DNA from: Fructilactobacillus fructivorans
GTDB taxonomy: Bacteria > Bacillota > Bacilli > Lactobacillales > Lactobacillaceae
Assembly: GCF_001434095.1 (NCBI RefSeq)
Contig: NZ_AZDS01000004.1
Span: forward strand, 1-64,000
Length of the DNA: 64,000 nucleotides
Direction: 5' to 3'
The translations under genes and the position numbers were made by a program. The notes beneath the pieces are model-generated. The model ran no database searches and had not been told where the DNA came from. It saw only the letters and a program-made list of their open reading frames with translations. Of this stretch, positions 1-10,825 are shown piece by piece (within the stretch, counting starts at the first letter, position 1; every line of letters begins with the position of its first letter).

Positions 1-7
1 CACTTTT

Positions 8-24
8 GGTCAAAAAAGGTCAAA
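8..24. promoter_or_regulatory. CtsR operator (heptad direct repeat)
   Basis: GGTCAAA-AAA-GGTCAAA is an exact match to the CtsR consensus RGTCAAANANRGTCAAA, the binding site of the class III heat-shock repressor. Read on the minus strand it contains TTGACC, a likely -35 box whose -10 would lie just beyond the left edge. The site sits downstream of lysS, where many lactobacilli carry the autoregulated ctsR-clpC operon. The target gene itself is outside the window, so that part is inference. Confidence 0.8.
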
Positions 25-106
25 CTTTTTTATTCTTAGCTATTTCACAACTAACTTCCTTCATCAAACCCCTCTAAATAGCCATTATTCAATCAAAGGC
101 CATGAA

Positions 107-148
107 ACAAAAAGAGCAATTGCACTTGAAGTGCAATTGCTCTTTTAT
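107..148 (-). terminator. Rho-independent terminator after lysS
   Basis: A perfect 13-bp stem (113-125 with 131-143) around a 5-nt loop is flanked by A and T runs on both sides. It closes the minus-strand gene run ending in lysS and separates it from the CtsR-controlled promoter at the left edge. Confidence 0.9.
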
Positions 149-165
149 TCTACTATATATTATAG

Positions 166-1710
<1,545 letters not shown>

Positions 1711-1751
1711 CTAGTAACTTACATTCATAATAACATAATTAATCATCGATA

Positions 1752-2750
1752 TTATGCATTTTTCCGCGTATTTCGTTTTGCATCTTTTTCAAGAAAATCA
1801 TCAAAGATCTGATCCATTTCTTCTTCAGACTCCGCATTATTTAATTTAACTTTCGTTCTTGCAGAATGGGAAATTCCCTTTAAATAATACGCAGCTTGTC
1901 CCCTAAATTGTCTCGGACCAACGTAATCACCTTTGATCTTAACCAATCCATGCAAATGCTCTTTAGCAGTATTAATCTTTTCTTCCACACTAGGTTCGGG
2001 AATTAATTCACCCGTTTCCAAATAACGCTCAGTTTGCTTCAAAATCCATGGATTACCTTCTACAGCTCTCCCCATCATGACCGCATCACAACCAACTTCA
2101 TCAATCATTTGTTTTGCCTGTTGTGGGGTCGTAACGTCACCATTTCCAATGAATGGAATGGTCAAAGCATCAGCAACTTCTTTTAGGATTTCCCAATTAG
2201 CGTGACCTGTGTACATCTGCTTTCTAGTCCGTCCATGCATGGCAACTGCAGAAGCTCCAGCGGCCTCAGCTGCTAACGCATTTTGAACGGCATAAACATG
2301 ATCTTCATCCCAGCCAGTCCGCATTTTAACGGTCACTGGTTTTTTAACCGCGTCCGTTACGTACGAAACCATCTCATAGACTTTATCCGGATCAAGTAAC
2401 CACTTGGCCCCCGCGTCGGTTTTTACAACCTTATTTACCGGGCACCCCATGTTGATATCAATGATATCGGCAGCCGTTTTTTGATCAATAAACTTTGCTG
2501 CTTCCACCAGGGTCTCCTTAGTTCCACCAAAAATTTGAATACTCATTGGGTGCTCATTAGGATCAACATTTACCATGCTTAACGTTTTTTTGTTATTGTA
2601 CATAATTCCACGATCAGAAATCATTTCGCAGACCACTAATCCGGCACCGAACTTTTTACAAATAATTCTAAAAGCTGAGTTAGTAACCCCAGCCATTGGA
2701 GCTACAACCAATTGATTTGGGATCGTTACATTACCAATTTTCCACTCCAT
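1752..2750 (-). CDS. dusB: tRNA-dihydrouridine synthase, DusB family
   Basis: An FMN-dependent enzyme that reduces specific uridines in the tRNA D-loop to dihydrouridine using NADPH. The TIM-barrel signature APMAGVTNSAFR is at 17-28, and the catalytic Cys is at 103 in DINMGCPVNK. HGRTRKQMYTG and GNGDV further on are FMN and substrate contacts typical of the family. 332 residues is the usual size. GAGGTG lies before the ATG. The gene sits 56 bp upstream of lysS, as in many Firmicutes, and may be cotranscribed with it. The exact uridine modified cannot be read from sequence. Confidence 0.95.
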   Translation of the reverse strand: MEWKIGNVTIPNQLVVAPMAGVTNSAFRIICKKFGAGLVVCEMISDRGIMYNNKKTLSMVNVDPNEHPMSIQIFGGTKETLVEAAKFIDQKTAADIIDINMGCPVNKVVKTDAGAKWLLDPDKVYEMVSYVTDAVKKPVTVKMRTGWDEDHVYAVQNALAAEAAGASAVAMHGRTRKQMYTGHANWEILKEVADALTIPFIGNGDVTTPQQAKQMIDEVGCDAVMMGRAVEGNPWILKQTERYLETGELIPEPSVEEKINTAKEHLHGLVKIKGDYVGPRQFRGQAAYYLKGISHSARTKVKLNNAESEEEMDQIFDDFLEKDAKRNTRKNA

Positions 2751-2804
2751 TTTTTCACCTCATCTAAATTGTTTCCAAACATTTTATATAATACCATATT
2801 AAAA

Positions 2805-2830
2805 CAAAAAAGAGCGACCCGCTCTCTAGC
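2805..2830 (-). terminator. Terminator after hslO
   Basis: AGAGCGACCCGCTCT at 2811-2825 forms a 6-bp stem, or a longer alternative with the GAGCGAG just beyond. It is followed on the minus strand by a six-base T run. It separates hslO from dusB. Confidence 0.75.
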
Positions 2831-2843
2831 TCGCTCCGTAGTG

Positions 2844-3737
2844 TTATTTATCTTTATTATTTAACATTTCCACAAGCTCATCTTCTGAAAAATCATACTT
2901 TTTACCACAGAAATTACATACCACTTGAGCTCCGTGATCCTCATCAATTAACTGTTGCAAATCCTTTTCCCCAATTCCAGCAATGTCCTTGGCAAATCGT
3001 TCCTTAGAACAATTGCATACAAATTCAACGGGCAGATGATCAACAATATCCAGCTGATCCTTGCCAAACAACTCATCTAAAATATGATCTGGATTGGGAT
3101 CTTTTTCCAGCATCGATGAAATGCTAGGAGCCGTTTTTAAGGCCTTTTCTAATTTATCAATGGCCTCATCCGAAGCCCCAGGCATCACTTGAATCAAGTA
3201 TCCGCCAGCACTTTGAACGTTATTTTTTCCATCAATATCAACGGAAACACCCACAGCAGATGGGATTTGTTCCGACTTGGCGAGATAAAAGGTAAAGTCA
3301 TCACCAATTTTGCCACTTGCAAGAGGAACATCACTGGTATATGGCTCACTGGTTCCTTGGTTTTTAACAACCTCTAGAAATCCATTCTTACCAACACCCT
3401 TGGCAACATCAATCTTGCCATCTTGAGTTAAGGGAAGATTAACGTGTGGGTTTTGAATGTAACCCTTAATATGACCCTTGGCATCCGCATCAATCACCAT
3501 TCCACCAACTGGACCTTGGCCATTTAGTCGAACGGTCATACTTTCCTTTCCCTTCAAAACAGAAGCCGAGAGCATCAAGGTGGCCGCAATGGTTCGTCCT
3601 AATGCCGCGGTTGAAGTGCTCCAGGTGTCATGAATTTTTTGAACGTAACTAACGATTCCCGTGGCATTTAACCCGTAAACCCGAAACATTCCGTCCTTTG
3701 TCAGTGCTTTAACTAATACATCATTTTTATCACTCAT
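2844..3737 (-). CDS. hslO: Hsp33 redox-regulated chaperone
   Basis: A cytoplasmic holdase that becomes active when oxidation releases zinc from its C-terminal switch. The zinc ligands are visible: Cys241 and Cys243 in VCNCS, and Cys274 and Cys277 in VCNFCGKK, giving the CXC...CXXC pattern. 297 residues is typical. The start is ATG 3737 with GGAG eight bases upstream; a GTG three codons earlier overlaps that ribosome binding site and is unlikely. It lies between ftsH and dusB, the common Firmicutes order, with its own terminator on each side. Confidence 0.95.
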   Translation of the reverse strand: MSDKNDVLVKALTKDGMFRVYGLNATGIVSYVQKIHDTWSTSTAALGRTIAATLMLSASVLKGKESMTVRLNGQGPVGGMVIDADAKGHIKGYIQNPHVNLPLTQDGKIDVAKGVGKNGFLEVVKNQGTSEPYTSDVPLASGKIGDDFTFYLAKSEQIPSAVGVSVDIDGKNNVQSAGGYLIQVMPGASDEAIDKLEKALKTAPSISSMLEKDPNPDHILDELFGKDQLDIVDHLPVEFVCNCSKERFAKDIAGIGEKDLQQLIDEDHGAQVVCNFCGKKYDFSEDELVEMLNNKDK

Positions 3738-3756
3738 TTTATTCACTCCTTATATT

Positions 3757-3792
3757 AAAAAAGAACGTGGGTTATAATCCCAACGTTCTTTT
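3757..3792 (-). terminator. Terminator after ftsH
   Basis: GAACGTGGG and CCCAACGTTC (3763-3788) pair with one bulged base and are followed by a T run on the minus strand. The hairpin lies between the ftsH stop and the hslO start. Confidence 0.8.
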
Positions 3793-3795
3793 TGT

Positions 3796-5898
3796 TTATT
3801 GATCTTGATTATCAGAATTTGGGTGATCTGAATTGTCATGATTTTCATCGTGTTTCTCTTCAGAATGATCAATTTCCTTTTCAAGTTTCTTTTCGTGTTC
3901 GTGTTCCTTTGCATCAATTGCTTTCTTAGCTTGTTCGAAAGTCTCATTTTCGCTTGGATACTCGTCACTATTTTCTGAATGTTCAGGCATCTTACCAGTC
4001 TTATACAAACTCAAGATTTCCTTTTCATCCAATGTCTCGTACTTGAGAAGTGCATCCGCAATGGCCTTATGCTGTTCACGATGACCCTCAATGATCTTCT
4101 TGGCTTCACTGTGAGCCTCATCGATAAAGTATTTCACTTCATCATCAATCTTGGTTGCAGTTTCCTGTGAATATTTAGGTGCAGCATATGGATCTTGATT
4201 AGGACTCTCAAGTTCAACGGTTCCGATCTTATCACTCATCCCGTACTGAGTAACCATGGCACGGGCAAGATTGGTAGCCTGTTCAAAGTCATTGGAAGCT
4301 CCAGATGATTCTGAATGGAAGACAACTTCTTCAGCCGTTCTACCACCCATTAATCCAGCAAGTTGTTCTTGAGCATTTTTCTTCGAAATTAATTGCTGAT
4401 CTTCCTTAGGTAGCATGATGGCATATCCACCTGCACGACCTCTTGGAACAATCGTAACTTTATGAACAACTCGGGCATCATTTAGTACTAATCCAACAAT
4501 GGTATGACCAGCTTCATGGTTAGCCACAATTTGACGTTCGTGTTCATTGATAACCTTATTCCGCTTAGCAGGACCGGCAATAACTCGATCTTCAGCTTCA
4601 TCCATATCGGCTGCATTAATCTGATTATCACCATTTCTTGCTGCCAGTAATGCGGCTTCATTTAGTAAGTTAGCTAAGTCAGCTCCCACAAATCCAGGGG
4701 TTTGTTTAGCAATTTCATGAAGATCAACATCAGGAGCAAGTGGCTTGCCTTTGGCATGAACCTTTAAAATAGCCTCTCGACCACGAACATCTGGTTGACC
4801 AACTAAGATTTTACGGTCAAATCGGCCTGGACGAGTCAAAGCTGGATCAAGAACATCAGAACGGTTAGTTGCGGCAATGACAATGACACCTTCATTCCCT
4901 GTAAAACCATCCATTTCAACTAATAGTTGATTAAGGGTTTGTTCACGTTCATCGTGACCGCCGCCCATTCCGGATCCACGTTTTCGTCCAACGGCATCAA
5001 TTTCATCAATAAAGATGATTGCTGGTGCATTTTTCTTGGCTTGGGCAAATAAATCTCTAACCCGACTAGCACCAACACCCACAAACATTTCAACGAAATC
5101 TGATCCAGATAATGAATAGAATGGAACATTTGCTTCACCAGCAACCGCTTTAGCTAGCAGGGTCTTACCGGTACCAGGAGGTCCCTCAAGTAAAACACCT
5201 TTGGGAATGACGGCACCAAGTTTAGTAAATTTCTTCGGATCCTTCAAGAATTCAACAACTTCAACCAGTTCTTGTTTCTCTTCATCTTCACCAGCAACAT
5301 CACTAAACTTAACACTACTCTTGACTGGCTTAGCCTGACTCTTGCCGACTTTCATGACACCACCGGCACCACCGCCAGCTCCACCAGCTTGTTTCATCAT
5401 AATGTAGAACAAATAGATGAAGATTAATAATGGTAGAACTGAGATGGCTAGGTTCAACCAAAAACTATTCGATTGTGTTTCTTTGGTACTCATTGGTACC
5501 TTATTCTTGTTAGCCAATTTGGTAATCTGACTAACAGATGAATCGTTCTTTAAAACACTAGTAGTGAATCCATTTACCTTAGTGTAGTTATTGTTACTAG
5601 ACTTGGTAAGTTTTCCATTACTAAAGTTAAGCGGAATTCCATTATTCTTCTGCTTAACATTTTGGGGTTTCTTGTACTGACCAGTTATTTTATATACACC
5701 GCCAGAAGGTTGAACAGAGAAATTTTTGACTTTATTCGTCTGCAAATCATTAGTAAATTGACTTGAACGAATTCCCTGAGTTTGAGTGCTTTGTGATCCG
5801 CCACCACCAGTGACCAACATAATGACACCCATGACAACCACAAAGATGATGATATAAAATAGACTACTCTTAAAAAGCCCATTTTTATTATTTTTCAT
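3796..5898 (-). CDS. ftsH: ATP-dependent zinc metalloprotease FtsH
   Basis: A membrane-anchored AAA+ protease that degrades misassembled membrane proteins and short-lived regulators. There is a first membrane segment at about 12-30, an extracytoplasmic domain, and a second segment at about 148-168. The AAA+ module has Walker A GPPGTGKT (239-246) and Walker B IIFIDE (294-299). The protease zinc motif HEAGH is at 461-465. At 700 residues it is slightly long because of a His/Asp/Glu-rich C-terminal tail (about 640-700). The ATG follows GGGAGG. It lies directly after hpt, the classic tilS-hpt-ftsH order. Confidence 0.98.
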   Translation of the reverse strand: MKNNKNGLFKSSLFYIIIFVVVMGVIMLVTGGGGSQSTQTQGIRSSQFTNDLQTNKVKNFSVQPSGGVYKITGQYKKPQNVKQKNNGIPLNFSNGKLTKSSNNNYTKVNGFTTSVLKNDSSVSQITKLANKNKVPMSTKETQSNSFWLNLAISVLPLLIFIYLFYIMMKQAGGAGGGAGGVMKVGKSQAKPVKSSVKFSDVAGEDEEKQELVEVVEFLKDPKKFTKLGAVIPKGVLLEGPPGTGKTLLAKAVAGEANVPFYSLSGSDFVEMFVGVGASRVRDLFAQAKKNAPAIIFIDEIDAVGRKRGSGMGGGHDEREQTLNQLLVEMDGFTGNEGVIVIAATNRSDVLDPALTRPGRFDRKILVGQPDVRGREAILKVHAKGKPLAPDVDLHEIAKQTPGFVGADLANLLNEAALLAARNGDNQINAADMDEAEDRVIAGPAKRNKVINEHERQIVANHEAGHTIVGLVLNDARVVHKVTIVPRGRAGGYAIMLPKEDQQLISKKNAQEQLAGLMGGRTAEEVVFHSESSGASNDFEQATNLARAMVTQYGMSDKIGTVELESPNQDPYAAPKYSQETATKIDDEVKYFIDEAHSEAKKIIEGHREQHKAIADALLKYETLDEKEILSLYKTGKMPEHSENSDEYPSENETFEQAKKAIDAKEHEHEKKLEKEIDHSEEKHDENHDNSDHPNSDNQDQ

Positions 5899-5973
5899 TT
5901 GTGCCTCCCAATCTTATTTCTCGAAAAGATAACAAATAGAATGTTATCACTTTTACTTTAAATGAACGACCGT

Positions 5974-6513
5974 TTAGGCCGAATAAATTGAAGGTTTTAA
6001 AATTCCAATGTATGGCAAATTACGATAAAAGCCCTTGTAATCAAGTCCATAACCCACAATAAATTCATTTGGAACATTAAATCCAACGTAATCTGCCTTA
6101 GCAGAAACGACCCGTCCCTCGGGTTTATCAAAAATGGTACAAACTTTAATTGAGTTAGCTCCTCGATCTGAAACTAAATCTTCGAGAAATTGAAGGGTTC
6201 TTCCCGTATCAATAATATCTTCAACAAAAATAATGTCACGACCACTAACATCACTGTCAAGATCACGGATGAGCTCTACCTTTCCGGTTGAGGCAGTTCC
6301 ACCCTTATAACTTGAAATGTCTACAAAATCAATATCTAAGTATATGTCCATCTGACGAATAATATCGCTCATAAATAAAACAGCACCAGTAAGTACGCAA
6401 ACCACTAGTGGCTTTTTGTCCCGATAATCATTACTTAACTGTTTTCCCAATCTTCTTACCGCAGCGGCAATGTCTTCTTGACTATATAGAACCCTCTCAA
6501 TATCGTCATTCAT
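5974..6513 (-). CDS. hpt: Hypoxanthine phosphoribosyltransferase
   Basis: A purine salvage enzyme that joins hypoxanthine (and usually guanine) to PRPP, giving IMP or GMP. The PRPP-binding loop VEDIIDTGRT is at 97-106 and the family's early motif LTGAVLF at 41-47. 179 residues is normal. The gene overlaps the end of tilS by 8 bp, which suggests translational coupling. The tilS-hpt-ftsH order is conserved across Firmicutes; in Bacillus, TilS and Hpt also act together in regulating ftsH, but nothing in this sequence tests that. Confidence 0.97.
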   Translation of the reverse strand: MNDDIERVLYSQEDIAAAVRRLGKQLSNDYRDKKPLVVCVLTGAVLFMSDIIRQMDIYLDIDFVDISSYKGGTASTGKVELIRDLDSDVSGRDIIFVEDIIDTGRTLQFLEDLVSDRGANSIKVCTIFDKPEGRVVSAKADYVGFNVPNEFIVGYGLDYKGFYRNLPYIGILKPSIYSA

Positions 6514-7891
6514 TTGTTACATCCTTTCGCGTAACTAAAAGTTCATACCCGTTTGTCGCACTTGGCGACGACTTTCGACTTTCTTTGTAACCAATGATTG
6601 CTAAAACCTGTCCCTTACTATCTACCAACACCTTGACATGACGCCGTTTTTCACTTGGAACCTTTTGATTAATTAACAATCTTCTTAAACTTTGATGTCC
6701 ACCATTTTTAAGTTCAATGGTATCAGTCGGTTGACCACTTCTTATAGATAAAGGAAATTGCGCAGTCGCTAAATCAAAGTAACTAACACGATCGAATTTC
6801 CCCTTTGGAACATGATTCTTATCAAAGATTCCAAAGTTAAATCCATTATTATCGTAGTTCCACGTGTTTAATTTTACCACAAACGAACTTTTATCACGGT
6901 CTTCATCGTAATTGTTAGGAGATTGCTTAAAAAACATGATACTATTATAACTTTTTTCAAAAAAATAAGCATTTGAAATTTGCAATTTTCCTTGAGGTTT
7001 TTCAAAATCTTTAACTAAAGTCATGATTTCTGTAATTTGGTTGTCAGAAAGAGTAACTGAAGTTGTCAGTTTCTTTAGTAACGTTCGCAGTAAAATTGGT
7101 AGTTGGTCTGTTTTAACTAAATCGGATCGAGCACTAACTCGGTCATTTTTTACCTTGAGATCTTGATGTTGCAAAAACGTTGAGGCCAATTCTTCCGCCC
7201 CAGCAATCTCAGACTGTAAGTTTTTAGCAAAATTAGTAAGATGGGATATTACCTGAGGATTTTCTTTCATTAGGTTTGGTAAAATTTGGTTCCGAATTCG
7301 GTTTCGCAAAACCTCATCCCCAAAATTAGTCTCATCTTCGTACCAAACTAACCCATGACTACGAGCATAAGCCCGAATATTATTTTTTGAGAAAGATAAC
7401 ATTGGTCGAATAATCTTACCATTATGAAACGGCCGACTTGGTTGAATTCCCTGGCACTCCATTAAATTTCCGCTTCGAATCAGTTTCATGAGGACAGTCT
7501 CAGCCTGGTCATTGGCCTGGTGAGCGGTTAAAAGAATTGTGGACCCCTTTTCATCCATTACCTCAGTAAAAAAATGATACCGAAACTGACGTGCTTTGGC
7601 TTCGATTCCACTATGAATGTCATTAGGGTCCCAATTTCCAACCATTAACTCAAGGTGATGGCTCCTACAATATTCAGTTATAAACCGCTCTTCAATGGTA
7701 CTTTGCTCTCTTAAATGATGATTAACGTGGGCAACGATGATTCGAGGCCTTATCAGCTTAGGTAAATGCTCCAACGAGTTCAATAACACCATGGAATCAA
7801 CCCCCGTTGACACGCCAACCACAACTGGTTGAGCCTCATTCCACCAGTGTTCCTTATTAATTAATGAATTAATTTGACGTTGTAAATTCAA
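6506..7891 (-). CDS. tilS: tRNA(Ile)-lysidine synthetase
   Basis: It attaches lysine to C34 of the CAU-anticodon tRNA-Ile using ATP, making it read AUA codons; it is normally essential. The N-terminal PP-loop is STGVDS (28-33) instead of the textbook SGGxDS. The body and the C-terminal TilS domain give a normal length of 461 residues. The start is TTG 7891 with GGAGG five bases upstream. A longer reading frame would run back through the hairpin at 7903-7926 and is rejected. It overlaps hpt by 8 bp. Confidence 0.93.
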   Translation of the reverse strand: MNLQRQINSLINKEHWWNEAQPVVVGVSTGVDSMVLLNSLEHLPKLIRPRIIVAHVNHHLREQSTIEERFITEYCRSHHLELMVGNWDPNDIHSGIEAKARQFRYHFFTEVMDEKGSTILLTAHQANDQAETVLMKLIRSGNLMECQGIQPSRPFHNGKIIRPMLSFSKNNIRAYARSHGLVWYEDETNFGDEVLRNRIRNQILPNLMKENPQVISHLTNFAKNLQSEIAGAEELASTFLQHQDLKVKNDRVSARSDLVKTDQLPILLRTLLKKLTTSVTLSDNQITEIMTLVKDFEKPQGKLQISNAYFFEKSYNSIMFFKQSPNNYDEDRDKSSFVVKLNTWNYDNNGFNFGIFDKNHVPKGKFDRVSYFDLATAQFPLSIRSGQPTDTIELKNGGHQSLRRLLINQKVPSEKRRHVKVLVDSKGQVLAIIGYKESRKSSPSATNGYELLVTRKDVTNE

Positions 7892-7902
7892 ATTAACCTC
7901 CA

Positions 7903-7926
7903 AAACAAAAAAGCCGAGCAAATTGC
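7903..7926 (-). terminator. Weak terminator between the S1 gene and tilS
   Basis: On the minus strand GAGCAATTTGCTC is followed by GGC and six T. The stem is short (four to six pairs), so read-through into tilS is likely. Confidence 0.5.
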
Positions 7927-7941
7927 TCAGTTATTCGTTCA

Positions 7942-8424
7942 TTAACTACGACGGCCACCACGGCCACCGCGTTTACCTTCTGTGTTTTTCTTGATTACGG
8001 ACATCCGACTTTCGCTTTCTTTCATGAAATCTGAAAGTAAGTCATCAAAGCTTTCATTCTTACCCTTATGGCCATTCCGATTGTCGTGGCCACCACGATG
8101 TCCATGATTCCCATTATTTGCGTGTCCATGGTGTGAATGCTCATCATGATTATGTTCACCATGATGTGAATGTGATCCTTCGCCTGGATGATCGGAAGCC
8201 TTGCGGATTGATAAGCCTATCTTACCGTCATCCCCAATGCTCAAAACCTTAACGGTCACTTCATCGCCAACAGACAAAATATCATGAATATCCTTCACGT
8301 AACCATCAGAAACTTCACTGATATGAACCAATCCAGTCTTGTGATCGCCTAGATCAATAAAAGCTCCAAAATTAGTAATTCCAGAAACTTTTCCAGTGAC
8401 TTTCTCTCCAACCTTAATTGCCAT
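7942..8424 (-). CDS. S1-domain RNA-binding protein, YabR/GSP13-like
   Basis: A single S1 RNA-binding domain fills residues 4-75 (GEKVTGKVSGITNFGAFIDL onward). It is followed by a strikingly His/Gly/Asn-rich stretch at 84-120, a short FDDLLSDFMKESE segment and an RGGRGGRR tail. The family (general stress protein 13, YabR) associates with ribosomes or RNA; the exact role here is unknown. The start is ATG 8424, 12 bases after AGGAGG; the in-frame upstream codons lie before that site. It sits between divIC and tilS, as yabR does in Bacillus. The His-rich insert is the odd feature. Confidence 0.88.
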   Translation of the reverse strand: MAIKVGEKVTGKVSGITNFGAFIDLGDHKTGLVHISEVSDGYVKDIHDILSVGDEVTVKVLSIGDDGKIGLSIRKASDHPGEGSHSHHGEHNHDEHSHHGHANNGNHGHRGGHDNRNGHKGKNESFDDLLSDFMKESESRMSVIKKNTEGKRGGRGGRRS

Positions 8425-8513
8425 AAAAAAGCCATTCCTCCTAATAAATGTTGAGTTAATTATAACATAATACTTCAAAGTAAAATAAAAGAAGATTACA
8501 CAATCGTAACCCT

Positions 8514-8894
8514 CTATTCATTACCAATATTACTATTCTGTGGGAAACTGTAAACTGTTTCGCCCGGTTTTGTGTAATAATATTTAGCTCGCATCAATTC
8601 CTGAAGATAATTCTTGTTATTTAACAGCTTAATCTGTTCATTAAGCCCTTTTTCCTTTTGTTTTTCCACCCGATAATCCTGTTGCTTTTCAGTAATTTGG
8701 GCGTTTACTTCGTGGATTTGATTCATTCCATCACCAATTTGCCATCCAAGTGCAATAATAACCACGGCAAAAACCGCTACGATTGCCATGAGACGTTTAG
8801 TTCGTTTATTCACTTTAGGACGATTCTTTTGTTGATTTTTCTTATTTTTCCTTGAAGCAGAATTCAAATACTCTACATTATTATTTCTGTTCAT
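8514..8894 (-). CDS. divIC: Septum formation initiator family protein (DivIC/FtsB)
   Basis: A small bitopic cell-division protein that works with FtsL and DivIB at the septum. It has a basic cytoplasmic N-terminus, one membrane helix at about residues 36-55, then a coiled-coil rich in K, E and Q (QITEKQQDYRVEKQKEKGL). 126 residues fits DivIC. The start is ATG 8894 with GGAGG eight bases upstream. Position between rqcP and the S1 gene matches the yabO-yabP-divIC-yabR region of Bacillus without the sporulation genes. Confidence 0.9.
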   Translation of the reverse strand: MNRNNNVEYLNSASRKNKKNQQKNRPKVNKRTKRLMAIVAVFAVVIIALGWQIGDGMNQIHEVNAQITEKQQDYRVEKQKEKGLNEQIKLLNNKNYLQELMRAKYYYTKPGETVYSFPQNSNIGNE

Positions 8895-8969
8895 CAGAAA
8901 TGCCTCCACAAGTTTATATGATCATAATAACACAAGCCAACCCAGAATATAATATTAATTTAACAATAA

Positions 8970-9257
8970 TTATTCTAACTCATCGTTTTCTGCTTTATAA
9001 TCACGATCGTATGTCTCGCTGATTGTTTTATACATGGTATCAGAATCAGCTTTTTTAGTAGTATCTAACAATTGCAAAACTTCTACCGTTAAATTCTTAT
9101 TCCCAAATTTAATTAAAATCTGATCACCAACAGAAACTTTACTTGAAGATTTTGCTGGTTCTCCATTTACAAAAACCCGTCCCTGATCAGCAATTTTCTT
9201 AGCGATCGGACGCCGTTTTATAATTCGTGCAATTTTCAAAAATTTATCAATTCTCAT
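8970..9257 (-). CDS. rqcP: S4-domain RNA-binding protein RqcP (YabO/Hsp15-like)
   Basis: An 95-residue protein that is essentially an S4 domain (MRIDKFLKIARIIKRRPIAK; GRVFVNGEPAK) with an acidic C-terminal tail. In Bacillus the homologue binds stalled 50S subunits with RqcH during alanine tailing, part of ribosome quality control. Its ATG overlaps the stop codon of the flippase gene by 4 bp (ATGA), so the two are translationally coupled. The function is by homology; rqcH is not in this window. Confidence 0.9.
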   Translation of the reverse strand: MRIDKFLKIARIIKRRPIAKKIADQGRVFVNGEPAKSSSKVSVGDQILIKFGNKNLTVEVLQLLDTTKKADSDTMYKTISETYDRDYKAENDELE

Positions 9258-10825
9258 TTAATCTTATCTCCTACAAATCGATTTAGAATCGGAATCATTT
9301 CTAATTCGGAAACACTAAGGACTTTCCCCTTTAAGCACATTCCTAGGAACACAATGGCTCCCACTGGGATGACCACCATCAATTTAACGATATCCATTAG
9401 TCTACTTCCATTACCCAAATAATAATTGAGTAACCATCCTAGTAATCCAACCACAATCATCATTACTATACTGATGGCCGCTACTTTTATCAGAAAGTCT
9501 ACCCTAAAGATATGTTCATGAACTTGCTTGGGACTGGTATACCAGTTAACCAAAAGAACTACTGCTAAAGCAATAATGGTTGATAAAGAAGCTCCCATGA
9601 TTCCAAAGTGAACAACAAATATTCTAGTTAAAGCGAGCTTACATAATAGTCCACCAAAAATCGCTACTGCCGTACTCTTAAAGTTATTGATACTCTGTAA
9701 AACCGAATTAAATGCGGTTACCATCGTTGCAAACAGGATACTGAGGCAATAAATGGCAAGGGTCAGATCCAAATCATAACTCCCGAACAAAAGATGGTTC
9801 AGTTGGGGCATGATACTAATTAATCCAAAGGTAACTGCCATCGTCACCACCAGTGTAATCCGCATACTGTGTTTTACCAAGGTCTTAAAGGACTTTTCTT
9901 TTCCAGTATGGTAATAGTAGGCCATCTGGGGAAGAACCGTGGACGAAATCGCCGTCCCAATTACCAATCCTAACTGAACAATGGGTTGTGCCCGATCATA
10001 GATTCCCTTCTGGGTTTGGGCAACGAGATTACTTAATCCGCTGGCGACTAGCCCGTTTTTCACTGTAAACGAATCCACCAGCTGCATTAAAACCATCAAA
10101 GCCGCTAGGATGCTTAAGACGCCACCCTCTAGGACAATTTGCTTGGTTAAAGTCACATAGTTAAATTTTAAATCAGCCAAATGAAAATGCCGAAAAAGAT
10201 GGTGAGATTGACCAAGCAAAATTACGGCCGCAAAAACTGCGGCAACCGGTGCTGATAGCATGGCTAAAGTTCCCATGTGATATAAGTTCCAATGTTGAGC
10301 AGCTGCTAGGTAAGCAACCACGATAATCATGGCAACCCGGACTACCTGCTCCACTACCTGAGAAGTAGCCGTCGGAATCATCTGCATCGAGGACTGATAA
10401 TATCCCCGAATGTCAGCTAACAGTGGCATTAATAAGAACATCCAGCTAACTGCTTGAATCACAGGCTTTAGTTCAACATCTCCCATTAAAGTAGCAATCT
10501 CAGAAGAAAACAATTGGAGACTGGCAAAGATCACCACAGAAATGATCGTCAAAATTACCATGATTTGAAAGAACAAAGTCTGCTTTGCTTCTTCCGTGTC
10601 ACGTTCCACAATCAGCTTCGAAATGAAAGCCGGCAGACCCGTCAACGCAAATGCCACTCCAATGCCATAGATCGGATAAACCTGCTGATAAATGTAGAAA
10701 CCAACGTTTCCAACAAAGTTTTCCAGTGGGATGCGGTAAACCGCACTCAGCACCTTTGAAATAATGGCAGCGATGGAAAGAATCAAGGTCCCGCTAATAA
10801 TTTTCTTATTTGTCTTTTGATTCAT
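9254..10825 (-). CDS. Polysaccharide flippase of the MOP superfamily (YabM/SpoVB/MurJ-like)
   Basis: An integral membrane protein of 523 residues with about 14 predicted helices, beginning KIISGTLILSIAAIISKVLS. The family moves lipid-linked sugars across the membrane; members in this position (Bacillus yabM) are related to SpoVB and MurJ, so lipid II or a wall polysaccharide precursor is a possible cargo. Which one cannot be told from sequence. It overlaps mfd by 20 bp and rqcP by 4 bp, so it belongs to one translationally linked operon. Confidence 0.9.
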   Translation of the reverse strand: MNQKTNKKIISGTLILSIAAIISKVLSAVYRIPLENFVGNVGFYIYQQVYPIYGIGVAFALTGLPAFISKLIVERDTEEAKQTLFFQIMVILTIISVVIFASLQLFSSEIATLMGDVELKPVIQAVSWMFLLMPLLADIRGYYQSSMQMIPTATSQVVEQVVRVAMIIVVAYLAAAQHWNLYHMGTLAMLSAPVAAVFAAVILLGQSHHLFRHFHLADLKFNYVTLTKQIVLEGGVLSILAALMVLMQLVDSFTVKNGLVASGLSNLVAQTQKGIYDRAQPIVQLGLVIGTAISSTVLPQMAYYYHTGKEKSFKTLVKHSMRITLVVTMAVTFGLISIMPQLNHLLFGSYDLDLTLAIYCLSILFATMVTAFNSVLQSINNFKSTAVAIFGGLLCKLALTRIFVVHFGIMGASLSTIIALAVVLLVNWYTSPKQVHEHIFRVDFLIKVAAISIVMMIVVGLLGWLLNYYLGNGSRLMDIVKLMVVIPVGAIVFLGMCLKGKVLSVSELEMIPILNRFVGDKIK

